From Saturnia japonica (Eukaryota > Arthropoda > Insecta > Lepidoptera > Saturniidae), in assembly GCA_033032175.1 (NCBI GenBank), contig CM065312.1, positions 8,184,001-8,248,000 on the forward strand: 64,000 bases of DNA. Reading direction: 5' to 3'. Positions 21,230-33,100 of the stretch are shown here, piece after piece. Made by a program: the position numbers and the translations under genes. Positions within the stretch are counted from its first letter, which is position 1, and every line of letters starts with the position of its first letter. A model generated the notes under the pieces. That model saw nothing but the letters and a program-made list of their open reading frames with translations. It was not told where the DNA came from and did no database searches.

Positions 21230-22325
21230 TAATTAAGTAGGATCGACACAGCAGGTTTTCATCTTCCACTCTACATCTACATCTAATATCGTTACAGTAT
21301 TCACACCGTTAATATACCACGCATATCATTCTTCATACAACCCATCCATAACTTCTTCGGTCGTCCTCTACTCCTTTAACCCTACACCTTCATACTTAAT
21401 ATTCTTTTAGTTATATGACTATCATCCCTCCTCATGACATCCCCATACCACGCCAGCCTTCTATTCCTCAACTTCTCTATAACTGGTTCTATTTTAAGAG
21501 TTCCTCTGATAAACTCATTCCTGAGTTTATCCATTCTAGTTACAACACACACCCATCTTAACATTCGTATAGGTATGTGTCAGATGTAACCTTCTTTCAT
21601 ACAGTTCTTTCGTTGCCCAGCACTCAGATCCATACATCAAGACAGGCCTTTTAATGGTATTATACACTTTTCTCTTAAGCTTCAGGTTCATTCGAGGATC
21701 ACATATTATCCCTAGGAGCTGTCGCCATTTCCACCGTCCAGCATTTATCATATTCTTTACGTCCTGGTCAATGTCACAGTTGTTTTGGATTAATAATCTG
21801 AGGTACCAAAAATTGGAGTAAACTGATAGTGATACACCCCATATAAGGATATATGAAAAAACTGGATGGACCACCAAAGTCGCAGAATAAATGTTCAATT
21901 TTTGTTCTACTAATTTTCAGTCCATCGGTCTCGAGTTTTTCCCGCCATTTTTCCTGCCTACTTTAGACCTCAGTAGCATTTTCTCCATCAAGAACAATAT
22001 AATTTGCGAACAACGTACATTAAAATGCCTCCTACTGTATGTCTGCTGTTAATGCATCCATAACAAGAAGAAACAAATAAAGGCTTAAAGCTGACCCCTG
22101 TTACATGCCTACAGCTACATTGAACTTACCAGTAACTCGGATCTGAGGTGTGTACTGGCTCGACTGCACATAGAACGGATAAGTTACAGACACTTTCAGA
22201 GCCCACCACAGAACTTGTCGGGTATTCGGTCATATGCCTTCTCCAGATCAACAAACACAATGTGGAAATTTTTGTGTGCAAGTCTGTATTTTTCACACAG
22301 TTGACGGAGTGAGAAAATGGCATCT
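21230..22325 (-). pseudogene. RTE-group LINE reverse transcriptase and C-terminus, decayed
   Basis: Reverse-strand frames read, in order, a palm-like segment (22323 down to 22126), VYNTIKRPVLMYGSECWATK (21898-21536), and VTRMDKLRNEFIRGTLKI with RRLAWYGDVMRRDDSHI (21564-21382). This is the end of an RTE-type LINE polyprotein. Stops and frameshifts are frequent and the YADD box is not readable. Confidence 0.75.
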
Positions 22326-22334
22326 GTTACTATT

Positions 22335-22560
22335 TTTTATATATATCTATAACTAATGTAGCAAACAAGCATTTGGCGCGCCTAATAGTAAGTGGCTACA
22401 GTAGCCTATGGACGCTTGTAACACCAGAGGTATCACTAGCACGTTGCCGACCTTAAAACCGATTTCCTCAAGGTGCTGTGGAAACCTTACTCACTATAGG
22501 GATACAACACAAGGTTATTTGCGATCTTCTGTAGGGTCTCCAAAGATATTTGTGACAATG
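22335..22560. repeat. Dispersed repeat, shared with 62905-63085
   Basis: AAGTGGCTACAGTAGCC, TATGGACGCTTGTAACACC, CACTAGCACGTTGCCG and GGTTATTTGCGATCTTCTG recur in the second copy. A frequent lepidopteran interspersed repeat; its class is not clear. Confidence 0.6.
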
Positions 22561-23483
22561 AACGTGAATCATTGATATAATATTTCGTGAACAGATTAAA
22601 TAAATTATTAACGGTATTATTATATAGTTGAAAAAAAAAGAAGTTAACTTTTATATCAGAAATATAAAATAGAATATTTAGGAATAATCATTTTATTTAG
22701 TATCCAGGAAAACGTTTCATCACACTCAGAAGATATTTGTATTATTTCTCGTAAATACACAAACCACGTAAAAACCATTCACAAAGGAAGCGTCCGGAAC
22801 ACGCTCAACGTTCATAAACATAATACACGACAAATGTACCTATGCATGTACACATGATATGTTTATTGTGTTGTCTAAGTCTAAAAATAGTAACTTTTAC
22901 TTTATACAATTACTCGCACTTCACTAGAGTCATAGTTGAGATACTTAATAAGTTATTGAGTACACCCTTAGGTATTGAATTTGAAAAAAAAAACAATATA
23001 ACCTGTCTTTATTACTTTGTAACTGTATTGCAAAATACCGATTTTCATAGATCTATCATCATATAAACTTTCATCCCCTTTTTCATCACCTTGGGAGTTG
23101 AATTTAAAAATATCCTTCCATAATATTCACCTATAGCGTAAAAGGAACCCACATGGAAATTTTCACACTCCTTGTCCCAGTAGGTAGTTTGGGTTGTGCG
23201 TCGATGACTCAATCAGTTAGTCAGAACAAGTAATTATTTATTAGGTATAAATATAAATAGAAAATGTGTATATCAGGGGAAATTATTCAATTAATACAAT
23301 ATTACTATTTTGTTTCAAAGGAGTTATGTAACTAGGTATATATATTGTTATACAGTGAATGCAATACACTATTAATTCTGTTACAATATAATAAGAAATT
23401 TAGTGGATTTTTCACGTGTTTCTCTTTAGCGAGCTAATGTTAATATATAGCGCCACTTATGTATAGAAGTGGAATGAAATATA
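22561..23483. other. No gene seen
   Basis: A/T-rich, no assignable repeat; the frame at 22842-23066 has no known motif. Confidence 0.45.
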
Positions 23484-23835
23484 TCTATACAATTAATAAA
23501 ATTGAAGTGTCTGTTTGTAATATCAAAATAACAGCTTTCACTAAATGCATATGAAAGTATATACGATACCTATAACAAAACACCCATTTTTTAAATTTTT
23601 GTCTGTCTGTCTGTCTGCTTAAATGGCTTACGCTGAGTAAACCATAAGAGATATATCAAATTAATTTACTACATAACTGTAAACATTAAAAAGGCCAACA
23701 AAAAAGTCAGTAATAGCATATGTCTATCTTCTAACTATCACCCACAATAAGCGTTTTTCTTTAGAATAACCGAGAACTTGAGAGATACGATTCGTGTGTG
23801 TGTGCCAGATCGACGGCATTCTCTATTACAGCTAG
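23484..23835 (+). mobile_element. Helitron, family C, copy 2
   Basis: TCTATACAATTAATAAAATTG start, TCTGTCTGTCTGTCTG near 23600, end ACAGCTAG at 23828-23835. The next Helitron begins on the next base. Confidence 0.65.
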
Positions 23836-24254
23836 TCTATACTAATAATATTATAAAGAGCAAAGATTTGATTGTTTGTTTGCATTAAATAGGCTCCGAA
23901 ACTACAGGACCGATTTGAAAAGTTATTTCACTGTTGGGAAGCTACACTATCCCACAGTGACATAGGCTATATTAAATTATCAAAAAAATTAGGGATCCTT
24001 ACTAAAACTCCAATAATGTAACCCAAGGTGTAAAAACATTACCTAAAATATTCTTTACATCGCGTGCGCTGCAAATACTATTGACGATATAATAAAATAA
24101 TGTGTACTATGACTTTGCAGAACACATCATTATTTATAAAAAGTGTCGCGATAAAATATCTATAACCATTATAGTTATGCCACAATAAGTATTCTTTTAT
24201 TTTTTAAATATAATTGACAAAACGATCCGATATTGTACGATATCGTAACAAATA

Positions 24255-24545
24255 ATATGGTGCACGGACCATGCGGAGAGCATAATTTGACAGCACCATG
24301 TATGAAAAACGGTATCTATACAAAAAAGTACCCTCGACGTTTTAGTCAACGATACCCAAACCAGAGAGGACGGATATCCAGTTTATCTTCGTCGTGACGC
24401 CGAAAATGGAGGACAGTGCGCTACGCTAAATATCAGAGGAAGTAGGTTCAATACAGATAATAGATGGATTGCCCCTTATTCTCCATTATTGTATAGGACG
24501 TTTAACGCTCACATAAATGTGGAGTACTGCCACTCAATTCAAAAT
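24255..24545 (+). pseudogene. Helitron Rep/helicase fragment 1
   Basis: Begins MVHGPCGEHNLTAPCMKNG, the well-known Helitron N-terminal block before the Rep domain, then KKYPRRFSQRYPNQ. After a frameshift it reads DNRWIAPYSPLLYRTFNAH and NVEYC. It is cut by the LINE insertion. Confidence 0.8.
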
Positions 24546-24865
24546 CAAAATTAAAATGATCTTTATTCAATTTAGACCCTACCGCCGGTTCGGAAAACGT
24601 GTCAGACATCGAGAAGAACCAATAATAAACTCGATCGGGTTTATCTTTTTTTTTTTGTCAACCGTACAAATGTTAATATAATAGGTAAAATAATAATAAT
24701 TTAGTGGATGCACAGAGAGGGAGTCACTTCCAGACATCACTATCATTCACATCCACCCACTCTATAATAACCTTTTGACAGTAAAACTCGCTTGACACGG
24801 TCCTTGAACTTGTTGTCCGGTAAATCAGTAATATGCGTCGGGATCTTATTATAAAACCTGACAAA
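24545..24865 (-). mobile_element. 5'-truncated LINE inserted in the Helitron helicase
   Basis: The reverse strand reads FYNKIPTHITDLPDNKFKDR and SKGYYRVGG, a LINE ORF2 C-terminus, then a UTR with CCGATCGAG...GAACCGGCGG blocks and the tail GAATAAAGATCATTTTAATTTTG. Helitron coding resumes on the right. Confidence 0.65.
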
Positions 24866-24874
24866 ATTACCTAA

Positions 24875-25420
24875 ACCTTCAAACCATCAAATACATTTGC
24901 AAATATATAACGGATCTGACCAAGCTACTTTTAGCGTCATAAACCCAAATGGAAATTACGTGAATGGCTGGTACATAAGTACATCCGAAGCTGTTTGGCG
25001 AATATTCGAATTTCCGATCCACGAGTGGCATCCTACAATCTTGCGTTAGCTGTCCATTTAGAAAATGGCCAAAGGGTTTATTTTACCGCAGAAACAGCTG
25101 AACAAGTAGCCCAAAACCCACGTAAAACTACTTTTTTGGCTTTCTTTGAGCTCTGTAATGAAGATGAATTCGCAAAGACACTTCTATACCACGAAGTCCC
25201 GCAATACTACACATGGGTCAATAATAAATTCATAAGAAGGAAGCGTGGTGTGGACGTAGTTGGCCATCCAGACATAAAAAAAGATGCTTTAGGAAGAGTT
25301 TACGGTGTACATCCTTCTCAATCAGAGTGTTTTATCTTAGGATGTTGCTACATCACGTGCGTGGTGTAACCTCATTCGCGTACTTAAAAACCGTTGAGGG
25401 AGGGATTTCTTCACATTAAA
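24875..25420 (+). pseudogene. Helitron Rep/helicase fragment 2
   Basis: NGSDQATFSVINPNGNYVNG, AVWRIFEFPIHEWHPTIL, then after a frameshift LAVHLENGQRVYFTAETAEQ, HEVPQYYTWVNNKFIRRKRG, VYGVHPSQSECF, and after another shift LLHHVRGVTSFAYLKTVEGG. These are consecutive blocks of a Helitron Rep-helicase linker region. The helicase Walker motifs are not present. Confidence 0.82.
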
Positions 25421-25539
25421 AAAAAAGTTCTCAAAGAGACCTATTAAGCAGCTTGCCACTTCTAATTTAAGCAGAAATCGTGATATCCTTTTGGACTAGG
25501 CCAAATAGTTTATAATTTAGAAATTTTAATAGATGCATA

Positions 25540-25825
25540 TACCTTGACATTGAAAAATTGCACGAAAAGGACTTTCGTTGGTTTTGTTCTAGGCCAATAG
25601 TGACTAAGGTAAACGAAATAAACAATTTGATTATTCAAAAAGTCCCCAGCCAAATAAAAAATTACAAATCGATCGACATTGTAACTAATATCGAAGATGT
25701 AGTCCATTACCCACAGGAATTTTTAAATTGTCTAAACCGTTCTAGACTGCCACCACATGAATTGACGTTAAAAAGCAGCAAAATAAAACAACGTCAAATA
25801 TCGTTTACAGGGAAGCTCTGACTCA
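25540..25825 (+). pseudogene. Helitron helicase fragment 3 (PIF1-like C-terminus)
   Basis: Frame 25558-25821 contains VVHYPQEFLNCLNRSRLPPH and ELTLK, the late PIF1-type helicase block. The Walker A/B part between 25420 and 25540 has been deleted. Confidence 0.7.
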
Positions 25826-26739
25826 ATAAATTGAATGACTTTTTTTTAGTATAAGTATATGATCTTTTTACAAATATTAAAAGATAAAAATTAAATATTT
25901 ATTAAAAAAATATATAAAATATAATAACAAAAAAGTCATAAAAATAAAAGTTCATTAAAATAATAATATTCAACCTTTTTTATAATTTCCTTTTTTTGGT
26001 AACCTGACGCAAATAGAAGGGTTTATTCGTGTGTATTATAATATTTTATTTAGAAATATTTGTTAAATACCCGTATGAAGCCGGGGTGGGCTAGTATTGT
26101 ATAAATAATGAACAAAATATTTAAGTCTATTAATCTGTTTAAAATACCTTTTATTTATTATCTTTTATTTGAGATTATTTTATTATTTCCTATCCTGAAT
26201 CGACTTCATGGAGATTCATTGAGTTTTTTATCATGAATTTATTTAATTTATATGTATTTTCTATAATCTATATTTTCCTATTCTTCCAGATTTGTAGAGA
26301 ACAAAAGAAAACGCTGACAAAAAAATATGTTCGCAATAATTTACGACAAAAGATTATTACCGTAGCGACACCATTTATTACGATTTCCTTACTAAAAAGG
26401 CTAAGGTAAAAAAGTAAAAAACATAAAAATGTTGGGTAAATTATGACAAATTATTTTCTTCCTGTACGAAAGTAAACCAAGGGTATATTTATTTCTTAGT
26501 CTTTTTTACAACTCATTATATCGATATGTCCTACTTCTTACAGAGAGGGGAGTATAGGGCATAACCTATTTATCTTATAGAATAGACCAATTTTTCAATA
26601 CTTAGGCAGAATAGCAACAAAAAATGGTTGATTTGAACGAGTGTCTGTCTAGTTTGCAATCCCAATGGATTTAGTTACACACTTCAACCCTAACACCTGA
26701 GTAGAAAAATAAATTTATTACGGAAAACTACAAGAATTC

Positions 26740-26965
26740 AAGGTCTCAACACATTTCACTAATATTTACAAAGGAAAACATCGTGAAGAAACCTGAACTC
26801 TCGATAAATATTCTTTTAGTATCACGCCGTGTGGGAAAAATATAAAACTATGGATTTCTCGAATTTTGATGGCCGCACCAGTACGTAGTAAGCTGACTTG
26901 GTTATTATAAGCCTATGCCTCCCCTTGAGAAGAAGCCTCAATGCCCAACAGTTGGTATTTTGTTG
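26740..26965 (+). mobile_element. SINE fragment of the GCCCAACAGTTGG class
   Basis: AAAGGAAAACATCGTGAAGAAACC and GCCTATGCCTCCCCTTGAGAAGAAGCC followed by TGCCCAACAGTTGG are hallmarks of a widespread lepidopteran SINE. Confidence 0.55.
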
Positions 26966-29754
26966 GAATTCTGATTTACGAAATTAAATCCTTTTGAATA
27001 CTTGATAAGTTGAAAATAACCATATTTTATGATCACAGTTTATTAACAAATTAGTAGGTACCTAATTATAAAGTAAAATGTTCATTATATTATCCTAGTA
27101 CATTATAATGGACACTATACATTTTTAGTCTCCATAATGAGGTAGAACTTTATTATCATGAAGGGAAAAAGCGCGCACTTTAGGACTTTTGTTTTGTATT
27201 AAAATATTATTTTAATCGATTCTTCGCTATATTATGTTTACGTTTACCTAACATTTTATAGACTTACAACCCGTAGGTAATACCTGTGTAAGATTCGACT
27301 GCGGAAGCAACACTGCTACCCTTACTTTAGCTACAACGCAGTTGTGCTCGTAGAGCTGGTTTGTGATCTTGACGCTCTACACACAAAACTCGCCGACACA
27401 ATATATTCAGGGGTTAGTCAGCGACTTCACATCGTTGCAAGTCGGAAAACTTTGTCGGCGACATATCGGATTCTTAGTCTTTGCCCTTCAGTAGGAAATA
27501 TTGTAATTCCATATACATAACTTGGTTAATTTCTTTTGAATAAATATAATTACTTTATGAAGACGCCGTTCTTTGCCAGTGTTACCATTTTAATTGCATT
27601 AGATATCCCTATAACGGATTTTTTAAATTTATTATCACAACAAATATTTAAATTGTGAAATACACTATTCAAGTATAAAGGTAGTACTGTATTATTATGT
27701 ATTAGCTAATCAGAGCCTCATGATGGACACGGGAAGACTATATGATTTTACTATAATATAGTAAAAGACTATATTATCCTAACTAATTCCTCAGGAGTAG
27801 TGACCTATTAATGACTGACCTCAGTTATGTTATAATTAAACTCTAACATCATTGTAAAGTTGGTTATAAACGGCTATATGTTGAAGGGAGTACATAACAT
27901 CGCCTATACTGCATGATTGTTTGCTTACCTAGAAATAACCTTTGGATTTTATTAATTTAAGAAGAAAATTAAATCATTATATTACCTATATTATTTCTCC
28001 TAAATTTATTATGGCATTAAACGAACCTGAAAATATTCTATTTCTCTATTACGAAGCAAAGCGTATATTTCTCTTATAATTACATGAAGTATATAAATTT
28101 TCAGCATAAAATAATGAATGGGTAGGTAGACTGTAGCAAATTTTGAAACCAAATGAAACTATTGGTATGTGGCGAAATTAATGGCCAATCTTGATTTCTT
28201 ATCTTCATATTAAGTTCAATTAACTCGCGGTAGGTATATAGATATATGCATAGGATGTATGTATATTAAATTGTATTTCTGGGAACGGTTACCAAGTTAT
28301 TCCAAAATTAGTCTGCTATATCTATAGATTGAAATAAAATACATCTATGGCTAGCTATATCTACATTATTACGTGTAGTTTACTTGCAGTGAGACTGCTG
28401 TTTATTTTTGTCATTTTATTTTAAAACAAAATAAAAGCTAATAAACAGATAAAAGTATACAATAATGCAGAAAATCTTTTTTAAATAATAATAGGTCATG
28501 TTATTCCAAATAACATATTATTTACAATTGTTTTTTTTTATTAGATCGGCAAATTAACGGTATTATCCCTGATGGTAAGCACAGCACAATTCAAACACAA
28601 CGGCGACCACCGTTGTGTATGGATATATTGTAGACCACGTATAATCTGTCGCGAGTCTCGAGACGTAAACCAAAACATCAAACCGTTTAGTACGGTCTAC
28701 ACTACGCTTCATGCAATAAAACCATGCGGATTGACAATAAAACATACCATAAACTAGGTATCTCATATAGTAAGAGTAGTTTTGGACGAGGCTGCATTTT
28801 TAGAATGGAATTTAATACTTGTGCCTATTTATTTTCTGAATCATTTATAATATAATATTTATTACTCCACTGTTCGTATATTTTCTTTCTTTTATACATT
28901 ATTGTGCGGTAAGTAAAGAGTAGATAAAATATATACCTAATGATATATGAATATCAAAGAGTAAATAAAACAACCAATTACCCAAATAATTTATTCTCTT
29001 CCGTGTTCTCTTTTATTTAAAAGATCGACATCAATGATATATATTAAATTATGGATCTACTATATGTATATTATTTATATAGAAGAAAAATTGTATTGTG
29101 CGATTCTGAATATTAATAACGTTTTTCCATCATACAGTCTTATTATTTACAAGTGGAACAAATAATATTTATGAATCTATATTATGTAAGAAGTGTTCAT
29201 CTTTAAAACGTGAGTATTTTAGTAATACATATATACTTACATATATACATTATCGTACTTTAATTGAGATTATACGAAGAGTAAATAATTATAAATAATT
29301 ACATGTTTCTAAAAATGTAACATCGATATTTTAGGGATACAATTGCATAATTTCACACAATGATTACTAAACAATACCAAAATGTCGTTAATCTGAATCT
29401 ATACTCGTTTTTTTTTTTTATTATTTAACATTAAATTCATACAAATATACAATCAATTTCATGATAACGATGAAGAACTTTCAGAGCTATAAAATTGAAA
29501 TTATTATCTACCGTTTGAAACTCGTTTGTAATTCTGAAATTATGTTTGCTTTTGTTAATTTATAAAATTAGACCTCATTCTACTGGTCCACATTCACTTA
29601 GATCTATATATTTCATTAATCTGATTAGTCTATCAAATAACTAAGGCTTACTTTTAAACGACAATTTATACTTTCGTTTACACTGGAGTCTATGTTCCGG
29701 AGATATCTCCAAATGAACTACATTCACGGCTTTATCAAAAGTTACTCTCGGAAG
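26966..29754. other. Region downstream of the GPCR, no gene seen
   Basis: Mostly A/T-rich. 27290-27490 is less A/T-rich than its flanks but has no recognisable domain or repeat. The receptor's 3' UTR should lie in 29754 and below; TTTATT (reversed AATAAA) at 29418-29423 is one possible poly(A) signal. Confidence 0.4.
28541..28650 (-). repeat. Interspersed repeat fragment with TGATGGTAAGC
   Basis: TTTTTTTTATTAGATCGGCAAA...CCCTGATGGTAAGCACAGC looks like a reversed LINE 3' end. A related short piece is at 40930-41000. The two overlapping reading frames across it are not genes. Confidence 0.4.
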
Positions 29755-30177
29755 TCATCGCGTTAGGGTCACCTCTGTGTCACTCGAACTTCTGGAACTC
29801 TCTTTTATAACGTCAAGTTCTCTATTAGATAGCGAAGAGTTACGAGAAAATTTATTCATTACGTTGTAGTCACTATTGTCCTCACAATTTTCATGAACAC
29901 ACCCATTAAAGTCTTTATTTTCATCAGAATCGTCTTCAGCAATGTCATTTACTTCTACTTCTAGTAAGTTATCGTCATCTTTTAAACATGTATGAAAACT
30001 TCTTTCATGACTGAGACTACGTATTCTATCAAGGTTCTGCTCTAAAGTTTGCAATTCATCATCCATGCCTGATGTGTCTTCAAATTTCCACTTAATATTT
30101 GAATGAAAATGCTCAACTCCTGGATATACTCCAATACTATTACTTCTATGCCCGAAGACCGGACAATTTCGATACTC
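29755..30177 (-). CDS. In-frame 140-codon continuation of the GPCR tail after TGA
   Basis: Directly after the TGA the exon 8 frame continues without a stop for 140 codons and ends at the stop 29755-29757. The composition is protein-like: a hydrophilic lead, then MDDELQTLEQNLDRIRSL (likely an amphipathic helix), then a strongly acidic, Asp/Glu/Ser/Asn-rich stretch, then a Ser-rich end. An internal ATG at 30066 is in the same frame. Possibilities are translational readthrough, a nonsense allele or base error in this assembly, or a separate short transcript. The codon pattern favours real coding history. Confidence 0.6.
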   Translation of the reverse strand, partial: EYRNCPVFGHRSNSIGVYPGVEHFHSNIKWKFEDTSGMDDELQTLEQNLDRIRSLSHERSFHTCLKDDDNLLEVEVNDIAEDDSDENKDFNGCVHENCEDNSDYNVMNKFSRNSSLSNRELDVIKESSRSSSDTEVTLTR

Positions 30178-33100
30178 TCACAAATCCGGGTGTCTTCCAT
30201 TGCATGTCTTGTTAAAGTTACTTTCATCTAAACTTAAGTTTGAACGGGATCGCCCGCACTCTAAGCTCGGACTGGGCTTAAATAGGCAGAAATCTGAATT
30301 CTTTAATCTGCAGTGTCGTGAACATGATTCTATTTGAAAAGCTGATCTGTCAAGTTGTCTACAATCGCTAGGGTTGTAACTGTCGAAAAATCGAGGTTCA
30401 TGTTTACATGAAGTACTTGTATAACCTTTAAATGATCCTGTACATCTGAGTGGATGTTCTCTATGGCAAGCTTTTTGAATAGCATGTAGGGAGGATGATG
30501 AAACAGTGCGCTCCAATATTTCGCCCCAATATTTTTCTCCGAGCCCTTCAAATTCACCTTTTGCGTGTAGGCCATCAGATGTGATCGAAGAACCACAGCA
30601 CCCAGTTGTTTTTTCATAATCACGTGGAAATGATTTTGTTCGACGGCAACAGATCTGTAAATATTTTAAATCACCAATTGCAACGTATTTTTAGTATATT
30701 CAAGCATAAAATTTTTCCAGCCTATATACTAGACGAATAAAAAACAATTTTTAACATCCCTGTTTATTACAAAACAAAATGCTTCTGTCTACTTATATGT
30801 GTGTTTAGAGTTCCAGAACTATTAATTATCCGATTTACTTCATTTTTATTAGTCCATAGATATTTTCTCTGACCAGGTTTTGGTAGGTATTTATTTTGTT
30901 ACGATAAATGACATGGAATAAGTAATAATGGTAATGGTAAATGATGTTGGACAAAAATTTGCCGCTAAGGTATTTCTTGCAATAAGTTGCTTATACCATT
31001 ATATACGGATAAACCCGTCAAATATGTAATTGTATACATAGCTTTTTCTCAGATCTGTGTAGGTATCTATAATTAAATTATCTAAAAGTGATTCTGCGAT
31101 AACATCAAACTAATCAACTACTACTTATATTCAAATTACATGACAATTTTTTGTCAAACCAGTTGTGTGTATATATGGACCTCTAAAACATTAACTTTTA
31201 CCAAAAAAAAAACAAACAATCCTACTTAATAATTTGGATAAATTTTGCTCTAAAAAGCACCCAATTTTCTTTAAAAAAAAACTAAAGTAGCTAAGTTTAA
31301 ATATGTAATAGACTATTTATTTCATTTTGTGATCGCGAGCTTTGCAAGAAGGAACGTTAATAGAGCAGAAGGGAGTAAATTAGGTGAAAAAATAAAATCA
31401 ATAATAAAACAACATACGTAATATTGGAGCAAATCGTTACTTATTCTTCTAAAATGACTGTTTAGAAGCCAGTACAAGAATGGATTCCAAAAGCTGTTAC
31501 TCAATGCCAACCAAGTCACAATAAAATCCAGTGAAGGTGGGACCTGCAATGTAAAGGTAACTTATAATTTTATGTTGGTTGTTATGATATTGGTTTATAA
31601 TTTGTCTGATTTTCAAATCATAATACATAAGCGAACACTATAAGTTCAATTAAGAGAAAGGTAAATTATCTTTAATTTAAATTAAATTGATAATGATCAT
31701 TTAATAATGATGAATATTCATAAACAGTCGGTACCTTGCATCCAGTACATGCCGCGACAACTTCTTGGATAGTAGCTGGTGTAACCATAACTATGAAACC
31801 TAGTGACATGGCTGCCATTGTTCTGGAAGTACTAACGCTGTGTGGTCTTACTGGAGCTTGTATCTGTTAATCAACAAATAATACTATACAATTTCGACCA
31901 GTAAGCTAACCGGCAGCAATATAAGTTTGACGTAAGGGCTATTGCCGTTTTATTTTTATGGATGTTGCACATTACATTATTTTGCGAAGATGGAAATGAC
32001 GACACTGGTATTTAAAAAAAATATAGTTAATGAATATTTTCGATTAACTACTTTACTTTTGATAAAGTATTAATATACTTTATCGTGATTTGAGTAAATT
32101 ATGTTGTCATTTGTATTAGAATATTGTAAATTCAAAAAAGTTTCACTTCAACCGCTTGTGAAGATTATACGTGCAATTTTTGTCCAATAAAGTAGTTTTT
32201 GATTAGCATTTTAATAAAGATAACAATATAATGTATATTAAATATTTTATTTATCATTAGATATCTGTCGATATAGGGTATCATGAGATATATTATTTTA
32301 TCCATGGACTATTGTCGCTCCGCGTCCCGAAAACGCTCAGAAGAGTCGCACTTACAGCGGTCGGCCTATAGTTATGTATATGTAACAATTAATGAGATCT
32401 ATTTCATACACCTTGATAGCCTGTAAAGTGTACCTACATTATATTCATATTACTTCCGATGTATGTAAGTTTTTTGCAGTTATACTTTAGTGTAGGTTCG
32501 TTATGAAAAAGGTGCACGCATATTGTAACAAAAGCTAAACCTCATTGTGGTGAAGATAGGCAAAAATGAAATCGAGTGCGACAATTTAAAGAAGTACAAC
32601 TTATAAAGCGCGGACATAAGTGTACGTATCCACATTTTTTAAATAGTAGCACGCCTTGTGACGTCACTGTACCCGATGGCGGTGGTAACATTCCAATCAA
32701 AAAACAGTAACTGCCATCGAGAGATTAATAATCCGTCACCGGTCACCGCTGTCATGCCAGCCTCCGTAAATAGAAACTAAATATGCATCGGTCGGCTGAT
32801 CCCAAAATGCGACGCGCATAAGCGAACCACTGCGATGGGCTATCCCTCCATTTATATGCGTATGTCAGTCGGACGTACAGCCCTAATACTCCGCATATAA
32901 TAAAATACACATTGAATAGAAAAAGTAACTTAAAATTTTACTTTATACACATCTACTTTACATGTATTATAATTAATTAAGCAGATAAAAAATTTTAATT
33001 GAGTAAATTTGAAAAAGTTATTCTCGTAAAAATTAAATGAAGCATAATAATTGAGCACAAACGATATCAATAATAAGTACCAAGGAACTGAAATAAAGGA

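Larger units (their letters stand above)
23836..26094 (+). mobile_element. Decayed Helitron carrying Rep/helicase coding sequence
   Basis: TCTATACTAATAATATTATAAAG at the left, TATGAAGCCGGGGTGGGCTAG at the right. Between them lie fragments of a Rep/PIF1-type helicase in order on the plus strand. This is the only candidate in the window for a once-autonomous Helitron. Ends are assigned by comparison with the short copies. Confidence 0.6.

Noticed and set aside
24995..25369. Independent 124-residue host gene
   Set aside because: The sequence is a segment of a Helitron Rep/helicase, with related segments on both sides broken by frameshifts.
30330..30623. Alternative minus frame of 97 codons over GPCR exon 8
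   Set aside because: The exon 8 frame fixed by the splice phase is a different one; this frame does not connect to TM7.
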